From the NCBI RefSeq assembly GCF_000264905.1, contig NW_006763136.1, positions 787,934 to 851,933 on the forward strand: DNA of 64,000 nt. The letters are read 5' to 3'. Below the pieces are notes generated by a model. It saw nothing but the letters and a program-made list of their open reading frames with translations. It had not been told where the DNA came from and did no database searches. Origin of the DNA: Stereum hirsutum FP-91666 SS1. Its lineage: Eukaryota > Basidiomycota > Agaricomycetes > Russulales > Stereaceae. Positions within the stretch are counted from its first letter, which is position 1. Every line of letters starts with the position of its first letter. Position numbers and translations under genes: made by a program. Positions 12,084 through 23,355 of this stretch are shown piece by piece.

Positions 12084-12091
12084 TATTTATA
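12084..12091 (-). promoter_or_regulatory. TATA box of the seven-TM gene
   Basis: TATAAATA on the minus strand, 81 nt upstream of the ATG at 12003. Confidence 0.6.
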
Positions 12092-12503
12092 CCCATAACG
12101 CAGTTGAGCCAAAATCAGTACAAAGCTCGCCGGCGCTGGTGTCGGAGGCGTGCTCTGCGATGTGCTCGACGTTGTGCCCACGTCGCCAAAAACGTTGGAC
12201 ACGGAGTTTGAGGCTATGCACGGCAATGGCCGGATGGCACCGCCTCTGGAGTTGCGCCACCTCTTGGACTGCATCGTATCGTCGCATGGACGGACATGGA
12301 CTTGTCTTCACAGTCTGAGGTGCAGACACGTGTGCCAAGAGACGGGTCTCGAGGAACGGGGCAGTGTCGTAACAAAAAATATGAGAATGATAAAACCGAA
12401 GACTGACTCGGAAAGAAACCCCGAGTTTTGAGCTCCAGCTGTAAGTAATTGAAGATGGGCAGAAACTAAATCAGTAGCCCAAGCCGAAAGTACTTCACCG
12501 CGA

Positions 12504-14940
12504 TCATGATCCACTAGACTTGGTACTGGACTCGCGCAATGCCAAACGTGTCCTTCGTCTCTCCCGCCACACAGGGCCCCACCTCATCTCCACATAAAGC
12601 AAGGGACACACCGCGATACACAGACCAGCGAGCAGAACGTGCGTCCATCCGGGCTTGAGAGCGTCCAGGATCATGTTGATAACTGACATGACGGCCGCAC
12701 CGAGGAAACAGCGGACGATGTTGTTCTGTATGTAAGAGGGTTTTGGCCGAACGTTAGGAGTGGAAGAGTAAGGTTATAGGTGTGAATAATAGTAAGAGAC
12801 AGGCTCACACATGCGGTTATTGAGGATCCTTGCGTGGGGACGAGGTCGATGAGGAGGGTGGAAGTAGTGTTCATGATCGCATTGAACAGGTATCCCACTA
12901 AATTCGCGCCAGCCAGACGTGATTAGCAACGTCACAAGACATACCCAAGGCGGAAAGAAAACAAGGATACGGCCGCGACTCACGAAGGAACTGAAGGATC
13001 AACGGCCCCGCAATCGACACCTTCGCCTGCACACACCATCCATACCCGAGCGTGACAGCGATGAAGAAGAACGAATAGAGCGGCATCGTCCTCAACCTCG
13101 CCTTCTCGATCGGAAAATCATCTCGAATATCTCCTTCCTCATCACTGTCCATCCCCTTCTCCTCTATATCACCACGTTCCACTCTCCTCGCCTCCCTCAG
13201 TTTTTCGATTTTGTCCTTGACCCTCCTATAATCCCAATCCAACATCCTCCCCGTACCCACCGAACTCAAAAGCATCCCTCCCCCGACACTCAAATAACAA
13301 AGCCCAATCTCGGTCTGACTCAACCACGGATATGCGCTCTCAAACAGCGTAGAGATAGACGCGTTGATGCTCATACAGACCGCGTAGAATATGCCCGTGA
13401 AGACGAGAAGCGTGAGGACGTCGGGGTAGGTCAGGAGGACGAAGGGGTTGGAGAGTGGTTTGTGGGCTCTGGACGGTGGGTTGTTTGAGTTGAGTGCGCG
13501 CAGAGCTCGGCGTTGAGTCCTGCCAATGAAGGGGATGAGGGCTTTGTTGAGCCGGGGTGGGGGGATGCTTCCGTCGCCGACGAGGGCTCGAAGGGTTTCT
13601 GGGAGAAAGCTTGGGTCGATCGCAGGGTGTTCGTCAGTTTATTCTGGTGTGAACGGGTATACATGCAACGCACAGAAGGAGCGTTACTCCACAAACGGCC
13701 GACAGGATACAAAGAAACCAGAAGATAGACCTAAGAGACAAGGTCATTTGGAAGATTTGACCTTACTTAGCACACCAACTTACACCTTCCAGACAGGATC
13801 ACGTTTAGCTTACCTCCAGCCAAAAGCATCCGACAGTGCCCCACCAACCACCGGTCCAATAGCCGGTCCAATCTACTAAGAGATTGAATACCCCTCTTCA
13901 CACGAAGAAACACGTCACTTACCATGGGCCCTATATTGAAGAAGCCGAAGAAGCTGCCTCGTTCCGCAGGGACCGCAATATCCGCAACGACACCTGCGCC
14001 TGTTAATACGATGCATTGTGGGTGTGCGTACCAACGTCCGTCAGCATTTCATACCCTACATTCAGAACGACGAAGAAAATCTGCAAGCGCATAACTTACC
14101 AAGCGCAATCGTACTCGCCGACCCCGCCGCCTGTATACATCTCAGCACAAGAAGCAGCCAATAATCCGAAGTCGGGACGAGCGCGAGACCGACGCAGGAG
14201 AGGGTGAGGACGATCATGCAAGCGAGGAAGATCGGTCTTCGGCCGATGCGGTCTGCGATTGTGGCCCAGAACATGGGCGCTTTGAAACGAAGCGAGTTGA
14301 CATTGTCGGTGAGGTGAATGGGCAGGCGTTGGATGTTAGTGGGGATCACTTCTGGCGGAGAAGGAAGGGGATGTAACGGGGATGATGGGCTTACAGATGC
14401 CTTGGAGGATCATGTAGACTGTCACGGTCAAGTTGATGAGTTCAGTCGACTGGAGGAGTTCAAATGTCGTGCAACGGTGACCGAAATGCGATGAGTACGA
14501 GATGTCACGCGACCAGGATGATACGCTGAGACAGCGCGAAAGCCCACCTTGTGAAAATCAGCAACGAGGACAGGAATTGCTGGGAAATAGATGTTGGCCG
14601 TGAAAGGACTATAGGTTCATAAAAAGAATCAGTGTTATGTTTTGCATGGTCGTCTGCGTGGAAGTGAAATAACAGAGTTAGGTACGTACCTTAAGAGCCC
14701 CGCAAAAGCGATAGTCACGACGATGAACCACTTCTCTCTCCTCGTGAAGACGCTATATGCAGTCTGAGATGGTCGCTCTTTCTCGTTCTGCTTCTCCACT
14801 GGCCCAGCTCCAACGTTAACGTTATTCGTCGACTTGGGGTCTTCCTCCGTCCGCTTCAAGTCACCGTCATTCAATCGATTCAACTGAGTAGTTTCTGCGA
14901 GTTGTGGTGTGGCGCTACTACTAGGACTCGGAGTCGTCAT
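12504..14940 (-). CDS. MFS transporter, QDR/DHA1 type, copy 1
   Basis: This is a predicted drug:H+ antiporter of the Qdr/Aqr1 subgroup. Ten exons (14690-14940, 14548-14608, 14395-14449, 14100-14279, 13923-13999, 13814-13872, 13674-13730, 12984-13609, 12809-12897, 12504-12725) give 558 aa in phase. Diagnostic segments: YSVFTRREKWFIV before TM1, NIYFPAIPVLVADF, STELINLTVTVYMILQG, ATIADRIGRRP (motif A), VPTSDYWLLLVLRCIQA, AERGSFFGFF then GPAIGPVVGGALSDAFGWR (motif C), FLPETLRALVGDG, NPFVLLTYPDVLTLL, GTGRMLDWDYRR and the end NNIVRCFLGAAV...KPGWTHVLLAG. An in-frame TTG 36 nt upstream is not used because the ATG at 14940 opens a typical Ser/Thr/Pro leader. It is the inverted paralogue of 24785-27239 with eight internal or near-internal exons of equal length, and the source family of the relic at 22820-23017. 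Confidence 0.92.
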
Positions 14941-16256
14941 GCGGGGAGAGTCAGGACTAGATCTCGGCCCTGTCAAATTCGAGTCGTCGCGTTTATGTTC
15001 GTGTTCGTCACGGTGTTCGTCAAGAGTAGGAGTGTGGGATGTCGCAGTTCGAGCACCGAGACGTCAAGTTTTAACGATCCAGAAGCCGTCTGAGTCAGAC
15101 CCAAAAGACCGAAGAAAAAGTTTAGCGGCAAGCAAGCGGTGAGTGCCAATGACCTCGAGCCTGCGCGAGTCACTGCGTCAAGTGTCAGAATACGTATGAG
15201 ACATGTCCTGGAGACCGTCCTCATGATACGATTAGATTACAGCCCTGGACTCATGGTTCAATTTGCTGAGAAAGAAAACAAGAAAAAATGTGTGAGTTAT
15301 TTGCGAGAGCCGAAGAGCCGTTGGGCCGTCGGAGGGAAGTCGGATTTGGATTCGAATTCGGACGCATTTCAGTGGTTGAAGTGGTTTGGACTCCGATTTA
15401 AAATATAACCTGAAGGGCTCCGTAGATAACAACCATGGAGACCAGGACGAGTTAGTATCTGTGAGCAGGAAGAGAGAATAGAACAGGACGCTGAGATTTT
15501 ACATAGCAGATATTGGATGGAAGCTGGCCAAAATTCGAATTTGAGGCGGTGCAGCCACCGAGCTGAGTTTGAACAACAACGTTGTGGCGGTGGCGACACA
15601 CCTTCCAAAAGCATGCAACATCGCAAGGACTCGAGCAATCAAAGGTCCATGAGCGTGCATCGTGCATCGCTATGAGACCTTAGCTTCAAGCTTCCTTAGA
15701 CTGAGCCGGGCACGCGAGGGAGTCGTCCATTTCAAGTTTCATGCAACTTGTGGAAGGAGACAACCTTCAAAATGGGTATAAATACCGGATCCAGATATCC
15801 AGAGCGCAAACGAATATTATGGTATAGATTCCGTATTCTACTAATCAGAAAGAGAAGGGACCTTGATGTGACTGTGTGCTAGGAAATCCAGGTGTTGGAG
15901 TGAGTGAGCGGAAGAAGATGAGTGGACTCGGAATGAAGTAAGAGATGGATATAAATATGGATTGATGTATATGTCTGTATGTGTGTGGGTGTGTGCATGC
16001 TGTCTGAATGGTGAAAAGTCTCCAAGCACCAGCGAGCAACGTAGATGATACAAACGGCCTTATCATGAAGCAGATAGATGAATCGATGAAAGAGAAAGAC
16101 TCGGATGATGTAGATGTATACAATGCAACGCAAATTCGGAAGAGCACGGAATGCGACGGAGAAGAAAAAATACAGAAATTCAAGGACTGCGTCGACTTTC
16201 TTCTATCTTTCTTGAGTATCGCGCCAAGAGATGGACTCTCTACCTACCTACCTACC
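14941..16256. other. Intergenic, no gene seen
   Basis: This stretch lies between the QDR-type MFS promoter side and the PLC 3' end. Frames are short and lack splice-linked domains. A purine-rich block and TATA-like tracts occur around 15775-15845, but no start codon context supports a gene. Confidence 0.45.
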
Positions 16257-17808
16257 TCACGCATCCCGGATATCGATCTGCACGAACAGCGTCGAGAACA
16301 GATACTGCGAAAGTTGCGAATCATGCAACGGCAAATGTCGGAACCCTATATCAAGCAGCATCAGCATCGTCAACGACCCTTCCCCCCAAAAACTGTAAAC
16401 CAAAGAAGAAAAAAAGCAAAAACTCACCCTCCCTCAAACTCCCCAAACTAACCCCATAAACCGCCAAAGGCTCCTTATCCTCGTCCGCGCCCTCCTGCCT
16501 AACCGCAAACCTAACAAACACCAGCTCCCTCATATCCCCCACACAATCAAACGGCAAGCTCAGCGCCTCCTCCCAGACCGGATTGAACCCGTTGTTCTTC
16601 ACGACGCTCGTCCGGTACGTCACCGTGCGCGCCGTCGACGTCGACGGCACCGAGGCGTATTTCGTGCTGCCCGAGGCGGAGGTGGAGGAGATGGCGGCGG
16701 TGGAGGTGCGTGTGGTCGTTGTGCTCGTTCCTGGAGTTAATTTGGACGAGGAGGAGGTGGAGGTGGAGGTGGTGGGAGGAGGGGTGGATTCGGATGTGGC
16801 GCCCTTTGAGGCGTGAGATGTCGGTCCGCCCGCGGGCGTGAAGGTGGGCGTCGTCGCTCCGGTGCCGGTGTTGGGAATAAAAGGTGACTGGGTCCAGTCG
16901 GGTACGTGGACGGAGACTTCGACGTAGGGATCGATGATGGACTTGTTCATGATCTCGTGGCCGTCGCCGTCCTTCGGTCTAGGGAGCTGCTGAGCCGAGA
17001 TGATCTATGAAGACGTCGGCCGTTAGAAGAGGAAGAAAGGAAGAAAGGAGATGAACGTGAACATACGGTGATATCGAGGAAGTGCTTCGTGCGTTTCGCG
17101 AGGAGCTCCTTGTCGGTCGTCCTCAGCGCAAGCGGCTTGAGGACATATCCCGACCTCCCATTCCTCTGAAACATACAATGATTGATCATATACCCCAGAT
17201 CACAAGTCTGCCAATTAATAGCGACCAACTGACAGCCCGCACTCCAATACCTATGCGGCTCATAATTGCTCGAACTGACCCTCATCCCCTTCGGATACAC
17301 CCTAACGAGATGCGTCCGATTATGCTTAATCAGATCGCTCATCCCGCTCCCCTGCTTGAACATCTTGTTCGCCGTGTTCTCAGAGAGCGAGAAGACGTGC
17401 TCGGGCGCGTATTGTTCCTTCTTGTTCAGGCCGCGGCATTTGACGCCGACGGTGTAGACGAGGAGGGAGAGCAGAGAGAGCGACATCCGCGGCTTTTCTT
17501 TGCCGTTGGAAGACTGTTTGGAGTGTTTGGAGAGTTGGGACTGAGAGGAGGTGGAGCTGGCGGAGGAGCGGCGGCGGTGGAAGGCGTGCGATTGGGAAGG
17601 AGGGGAGGACGTAGAGGATTTGTTACGGTGGTGAGTGAGTATATTCCTCGCTTTATGGAACTCTTGCTTCAGCTCTACAGTTATCCGTCAGATTCAACTG
17701 AAATATAAAGAGGCAAAAAAAAACGCACCAGAAACAAACTCCCCATCCGTCGACGAACTCGCCTCCGTCGAAGTCGACTCCTCCTCCACCTCCACCGCCT
17801 CTCCTGTC

Positions 17809-17843
<35 letters not shown>

Positions 17844-20800
17844 CATCCCAATCGCACCCGCCGGCGCCCCAGCCGCCACATACAAATTCTTCGCCTTCAA
17901 CATCACCTTCCCCCTCAATCCCTCCGGACTCGGCAACACCTCGATCTTCCTCCGTCCCTCCACCGGCTCCCTGACCAAACTGTCTCCAAACACCTCGAGC
18001 ATGATGTCCACCATCGTCTCCTGCTGCTGCAACCCGCAGTGCACTTCCGCGCTGATGATGATGGGGTAGGGAGAGACGACGAAGGCGTATTTGGCGATGG
18101 CGAGGCAGGCGTCGCGCAGGGAGACTTTGGAGGTTAGGGTTTTGCCGTGGTAGACTACGGGGCCTGTTGTGGGGTCGCCGTCGTAGATGTCCACTGTTTG
18201 ACGAAGATTAGGTCGGTCAAGCTCTCTGGACCGTAAGCATCAGGAAATAAAATTAAGAACAGGCTTACGTTCAACGCTCCGACAACTATGCAACAACGCC
18301 CTAATATACCCCTCGATCGTACTATCCCCCACGAGCTGATGTCCCACCAAATACGTATTATGCGACGAAGAGATATAATACTCTGACAGCGGCCGGGACA
18401 TGTCGTGGTACACGCCCAGGTTCTGGTCGACAAAGGCAGCGTTGTCGGTGGAGAGGAGGAAGGAGGTGAAGCCTTCGGGGGACATGATTAGGGAGTCTAC
18501 GTCGATGGGGGGTGCTGGAGTGGGAGAAGGTGGGGCGGGAGCTGGGGTGGGTGGCTGAGACGAGGCAGCGGGAGCGGGAGTGGGAGCGGTAGATGGAGAT
18601 GGTGTAACGGGGGAGGTGGAGGTGGAGGGAGTGGCAGAGGCAGAGGCGGGGGCCGTCGAAGCGCTGGCGTTGGTCTGAGCTGCTCCAGAAACCTGTCCCG
18701 CTCCCAACGCAGGGCCAGGTCTCACACTCCCCTCCGGTTCCTTCCCCTTCCCCTTTCCTTTCTCCCCACTATCCGACTCCTTCGCCTTCCCTTTCTCGGC
18801 ATTCTTTGCCCCTGCCCCTGTCGCACTCCCATTCATCACAGCCTCGCCATTCGTATCCCCAGTTTGCTTCGTCGGGTTAGCCGGCGCAGGCGCAGAGAGG
18901 GGATTCGTCGATGTGGCGTTGGCGTCGGTAGACCCAGAGGAAGGAGCAGCAGCGGAAGGAGCAGAGGCAGAAGCAGAAGCAGGGGAAATAGTCGAGGAAG
19001 CGTTGGCCGGAGTGGTCGAAGTCGGGGTCGAAGTCACAGGAGCGGGAGCGGGAGCAGGAGCAGTCGAGGCGGTCGAATTCGGGGGAGCAGACGCGTATTT
19101 CGCAAATACGACTTTGAGCTCTTCGTCGCTCAGGTCGGACTAAATGCAAGGGGAAAAAAATGAGTAACCCAAAGGCGCGTTTTCAGTTTCAGTTTCAGTT
19201 TCAGTTTCGGTTTCGGTTCCGATAGGGACAGGAACATGACAAGAAATCGGTGGGATGGCGGACATGAAAGCATATTAGAAGCGAATCAAACGCACCTTCT
19301 GACAAACCCTCATAAACCGCTCAAACACAACAAAATCAAACACCGCTCCCTCCCCTTCCTTTCCTCCTGCTCCTCCTCCTACTCCCACTCCTGCTCCGGA
19401 ATGCGAATGGTGTTGATGCCGCTCATGCGAAAACCCCCGCGCACAAAGTTTCTTATAAAGCCTATCGAGCTCCGGGCGCGTCTTGAGGAGTTTCACGAAG
19501 CGTTGGAAGTTGGCAAAGTCGAGATAGCCGGCGTTGGAGACGTCTGCTTGCTGTTGGGGGGTGGGCGGGGGCGGGGTCGAGGTCGAGGATGCCGATGTGA
19601 GCGGAGTCGTATGGGTTTGAAGTTGCGGGAGCGGGGGAGGGGTTGTTGAGCGGGGGATCAGGATTAGAAGTTGGGTCGGAGACGGAGTTCGAGTTTGATT
19701 TCGACGAGATTTGCGAAGACGGCGGGCGAGATCCGTGCACAGGCAGAGAAGAAGAAGAAGAGTCGGTCAGCCCAACGCTCCCATTTCCGATCCCATGCGA
19801 AACATTAGACAAGAACGAGGCAGGAAAAGAAAGGGCCGGAATCGGAGGACGTATACTCTGTGCGTCAGCACCAGAACCCGCATCGGTAGAGGCGGAGGCA
19901 GAAGCGTCATAATACCCCGAAGACGGCAAGATATCGTCTAAATGCGGAAGATCAGGGAGATGGGGCATATGAGGGAGGTGCGGGAGATGAGGATGCGGGA
20001 TGTGGGAGAGTAGAGGCATGGGTGGCGCTGAAAGGAGTGAGATGGTGCGAAAGGCAGAAGGTGGGAGTCAAAAGGCAGAAGGTAAAAGGCGTAGGGTGAA
20101 GGGGAGAGTCTAAGAACAGAATATATGCTATGAATGGCAGTGGCCTCGTGCATAAACATGGTCATGAGCATGCATACAATGAGCGGGCATCGATGGACTG
20201 CACTGCTGGAGCGAGCTGCCTCTGTGGCACCACACTCGGTTGATCGAGGTCATGCTTAACCGCACACGGCAAATCGAAGAAAAGAAAGAAGAGAGAATGG
20301 GAGTCGCCTAGTGCATGCTCATGAGCATGCATACAACGAGCAGGCATCGATGGACTGCACGTAGCGTTGAAGCGGAGGTGCCACACTGAGGTTCAGGGAC
20401 CTGATCGACGTCATGCGCGCACGCAAGCATGCACGTCCAAACGAGAGCCGGATCGAGGAAAGCAGAAACGAAAGAGAACAAGAGAAAGAAATCGAGAAAG
20501 AGAAGAAGCTGACCTGAAACCTCCTCAACAAATCGTCCTTACTCGGATTAATATTCAACCTCTTACACAACATCTCCACATCCTCAAACCTCAACCTCTG
20601 ATCCGCCTCTCCTCCTCCTACTGTTCCACCCCCCCACGTCCCCCCCTCCCCCATCCCCTCCGCCCCCCTCCAAACCTGCCTCTCCCACACCTGTTCCCTC
20701 AAATCCCCATTCCCCAACCCACTCATCAACTCCCTCCTCACGCCCAACAGCCTGCGCAAAGTGACGTCCCACATCCCAAAGACCTCGCGCGTGGGCGCGA

Positions 20801-22120
20801 TGACGTGCCACGTCTTGTATTTGCCTTCGAGGACGTAGATGATCGTTAACCAGCGGGATTCGTAGGCGGAGGAGAAGTTGAATTGGGAGAGGTAGTAGCG
20901 GGCTTCGGAGCCTGAGCGGAGTTCTTTGATTGTTTCGATTGGGACTGTTTGGGTGTGTGCACAATGACAGATGAGCTTCAGATCCAGGAGGGCAGGAAGG
21001 ATGGATGGATGGGATGAGAGGAGGAGGATGAATACACACTGATCCGATGCTTCTTACTCTCCCATATGATCTGTCCCTGGTCAGGATCGAGACGAAAGAC
21101 GACGCGCTGTTGTTTCTTAGCGGACACTTTCGTCATTGGGGTGCCCTGCTGCAGGAGCTGGGGGACTGTGAAATCGGCCATGGACGGTTTCTGGTCTGCT
21201 GGTGGTGGTTGTGGGGTCGCCATCGTCGACGTTGTTAGTGTTGTCGTTGAGGAGGATGGTGGTGGTGGTGGTGATAGTGAGGACGAAGACGAGGGGTCGT
21301 GTGCGGACAAAGGTACAGACACGGGTTCGCCTTGTGTTGATACAGGAACCGAAGAAATGGGCCTCTGCTGTGGAGATGATGATGATGATGCAATCCGAGG
21401 CCTAACCGTCTCCGTACTCGCGTTCGACAACGACCGCCTCACGTTGACGCGTCCCAAAGGCTGCGACGGACTGTTCTGCGCTGCGTATGCGTTCCGGACG
21501 GAGAAAGTGATGATGGAGCCCACGAGGCTCGCACGCGTCCCTCTTCCTCTTCCTCCTGCCCTTCCCCCTCCTTCTCTTCCTCCTCCTTCTCTTCCTGCCG
21601 TTTCTACTCCTTCACCACTAACCCCCACGTCACTCATCGCCCTCGCATGTCGTCCCTTCGGCTCACCAGTCTCAGTGATAGTCCCAATACTAGTGCTACT
21701 ACTGTTACTGTTTCCGGTCCCAGTCCCGGGGAATCGAGGTACGGATACGGATGCGGATACGGTCTTGAGTTTGCGCCGTAGAGACGCGAGCGTGCGCAGT
21801 GCGGACGAGTCTGATTTAGAGCGGGAGGGTACTGGTGAGGGAGCGGGCGCTGATGCTGATGGTGTGGACGTGGATGTGGACGACGTTTCGAGGTTGGGGA
21901 CGGAGGACGAGGACATTGAGGTGGCCGCTGACATTGACGTGGACGTGGACGTGGACGCAGACGGCGTGAAGTACGTCTCAGGCGCGAGGGCAGCGTTGAG
22001 CCGGCCTCGCGAGTTGAGCACGTTCTCCGCTCGACGGAGTGAATGCGATCGGTGGATGGGCACTCCGTTGTCGCTTGGGGGTGCCAGTGTCGTTGTTGTT
22101 GGTGGTGGTGGGGAGCTCAT
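16257..22120 (-). CDS. PLC1: Phosphoinositide-specific phospholipase C (delta-like)
   Basis: It hydrolyses PIP2 to IP3 and diacylglycerol at membranes, Ca2+-dependently. Eight exons (21040-22120, 20514-20944, 19296-19550, 18269-19139, 17729-18193, 17067-17674, 16428-17004, 16257-16345) give 1458 aa in phase, longer than the usual 800-1100 because of linkers. Order: Ser/Pro-rich N-terminus (1-330); PH domain (about 330-440) with IWESKKHRI and [15 protein letters not shown]-hand region with [13 protein letters not shown] and [11 protein letters not shown]; an Ala/Pro/Ser linker of about 230 aa; X-box with [13 protein letters not shown] (catalytic H849), E879-x-D881 and HGKTLTS (H895); a short X/Y insert; Y-box with [13 protein letters not shown] and NWQT; C2 domain ending [15 protein letters not shown]. 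Catalytic residues look complete. ATG 22120 is preferred over an upstream non-ATG extension rich in Thr/Arg/His that looks like leader sequence. Confidence 0.95.
19181..19226. repeat. (TTTCAG)n / (TTTCGG)n hexanucleotide repeat
   Basis: About five TTTCAG units followed by TTTCGG units lie in the PLC intron 19140-19295. On the minus (coding) strand they read as CTGAAA, so they are not themselves competing CAG acceptors. Confidence 0.75.
20164..20203. repeat. Intronic direct repeat, unit 1
   Basis: This 40-bp block begins atgagcatgcatacaa and ends gcatcgatggactgcac. It matches 20321-20360 in the same orientation with two differences. Weaker similarity continues on both sides, so the full duplicated unit may be about 160 bp. 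Confidence 0.8.
20321..20360. repeat. Intronic direct repeat, unit 2
   Basis: Second copy, 157 bp downstream of unit 1. It is flanked by gtcgcctagtgcat where unit 1 has gtggcctcgtgcat. It suggests that the long PLC intron grew partly by tandem duplication. Confidence 0.8.
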
Positions 22121-22819
22121 TGTTGTTCGTGTTCGTGTATGTGTATATATGTTGAGGATGAGATAGATGGGTGCAAGGTGAAGTTGAGGGGATGAGGATA
22201 AGCTTCGCACCAATCAACCGACGGGCGAACGGAGCTTCAATGGGTAGGATAGGATTATATAGAGTAGAGTAGTTATAAGTAATGCATGATGGATAATGTA
22301 AGCGCTGCTGAGCGGTGAGTCCGTTGCTGTACGAACACGTTCGTATTGCAGACGCTCATCATCTGTACACTACGCTAACTGTAAGTACCCTATCATCGCT
22401 CTTCACGAATCACGAACTCGAAGCTCTTTGATTCTGGAGGACACGAGTTCTCTGCACGTCTACGGCGATCGTTCTAGTATATTTGAAGCTTTTCTGCATA
22501 AACAGGTTGTCTCTTCCTCGAGTTCTTGGCATCAACCGAACATATGTCTTGTGTTGCCGTCGTGCCGTCTGGTTTGGCCTCCATACACGAGTAGACAGGG
22601 GCTTCAACTTCTCCGCGATGCTGTGTCTCTGTCTCTTCTCCTCGTTCCGTCCATAGCCCCTCGGTCTGTCCACCAATCGTCCACGACTCCACGTACTGAC
22701 GCGCACGGCTTTCACATCCTTATTATTATAATAGACGCTCGTTCGAAATCTCCCTCGTCCAGGCTCCTCGTTCCCGCCCCGTCTAAGTGCTCGATTGACT
22801 CCTCAGCGCAGAATCGGTC
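22121..22819. other. PLC upstream region, no gene seen
   Basis: This is the divergent side of PLC and ends at the left border of the MFS relic. It presumably holds the PLC promoter. No coding feature is supported. Confidence 0.45.
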
Positions 22820-23017
22820 GAGGCCGTCATCTCAGTCATCAACATCATCTTGGGCGCGCTCAAGCCCGGATGGACGCACGTTCTGCTCGCCGGTCTGTGC
22901 ATCGCGGTGTGTCCCCTGCTTTATGTGGAGATGAGATGGGGACCCGTGTGGCGGGAGAGACGCCGGAGGAGACGTTTGACGTTGCGCGAGTCCGGTACTA
23001 AGTCTAGTGGATCATGA
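22820..23017 (+). pseudogene. C-terminal relic of a QDR-type MFS transporter
   Basis: An open stretch encodes VISVINIILGALKPGWTHV followed by LAGLCIAVCPLLYVEMRWG, and ends RESGTKSSGS and TGA. This is the last exon of the QDR-type MFS at 12504-12725, beginning abruptly about 29 bp into it with no upstream exons. Similarity continues past the stop to about 23356, matching the 3' flank of copy 1 (12503 down to about 12180), for example cgacactgctccgttc against CGACACTGCCCCGTTC. It is therefore a truncated inverted duplicate, not a small gene. The ending SSGS is closer to copy 1 than to the full copy at 24785-27239, which stops earlier. Confidence 0.88.
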
Positions 23018-23355
23018 TTGCGGTGGATTACTTTTGACTTTGCTAATGATTTAGTTTTCTTCCTACTCAGTCATAGCTGTGAGCCTGCCAGTGTTCAAAT
23101 CGAAGTTCTCGAGTTCTTTGCGGGTCGGTCTGCAGCTCTAATCACTCCGATTTATCGATTCCGACACTGCTCCGTTCTTCGAGACCCATTTTTTGGTTCA
23201 TGGGTATATTATCACCACGTCTGCAGTTCTGACTGGGAAGACGAGTCCATATGTGTGTGCGGTGATATGATGCAGTCCAGGAGGTGGCGCAGCCTCCTAA
23301 AGGCGGTGCCACCCGGCAACTGCCGTGTCTCAAAGATCGTGTCCGGCGGTTTTGG

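Larger units (their letters stand above)
19551..20513 (-). other. 963-nt PLC intron splitting the EF-hand
   Basis: Minus-strand donor CAG|GTCAGC and acceptor AACAG|CAAGCAG join LLRRFQ to [12 protein letters not shown] in phase 0, restoring the expected continuous EF-hand reading. Inside lies a run of more than 180 open codons in a different frame (about 20019 to 19462), Ser/Pro-rich and low complexity, which cannot be reached in phase from exon 2. Two copies of a 40-bp sequence are also present (20164-20203 and 20321-20360). Confidence 0.7.

Noticed and set aside
14941..14976. N-terminal extension of QDR-type MFS copy 1 (TGPRSSPDSPR)
   Set aside because: The upstream start would be TTG; the ATG at 14940 is the first proper start.
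16230..16260. CTAC/CCTA tandem as a telomere-like repeat
   Set aside because: Only four or five units of CTAC next to the PLC stop codon; not a fungal telomere motif.
19462..20019. Open frame of about 185 codons ([16 protein letters not shown]...) as a PLC exon or separate gene
   Set aside because: It cannot be joined in phase to PLC exon 2, and splicing over it restores a continuous EF-hand. The composition is low complexity. Kept only as an intron observation.
22810..23017. Small plus-strand gene at the MFS relic
   Set aside because: It is the C-terminal exon of an MFS transporter without upstream exons, and homology continues past the stop; a relic fits better.
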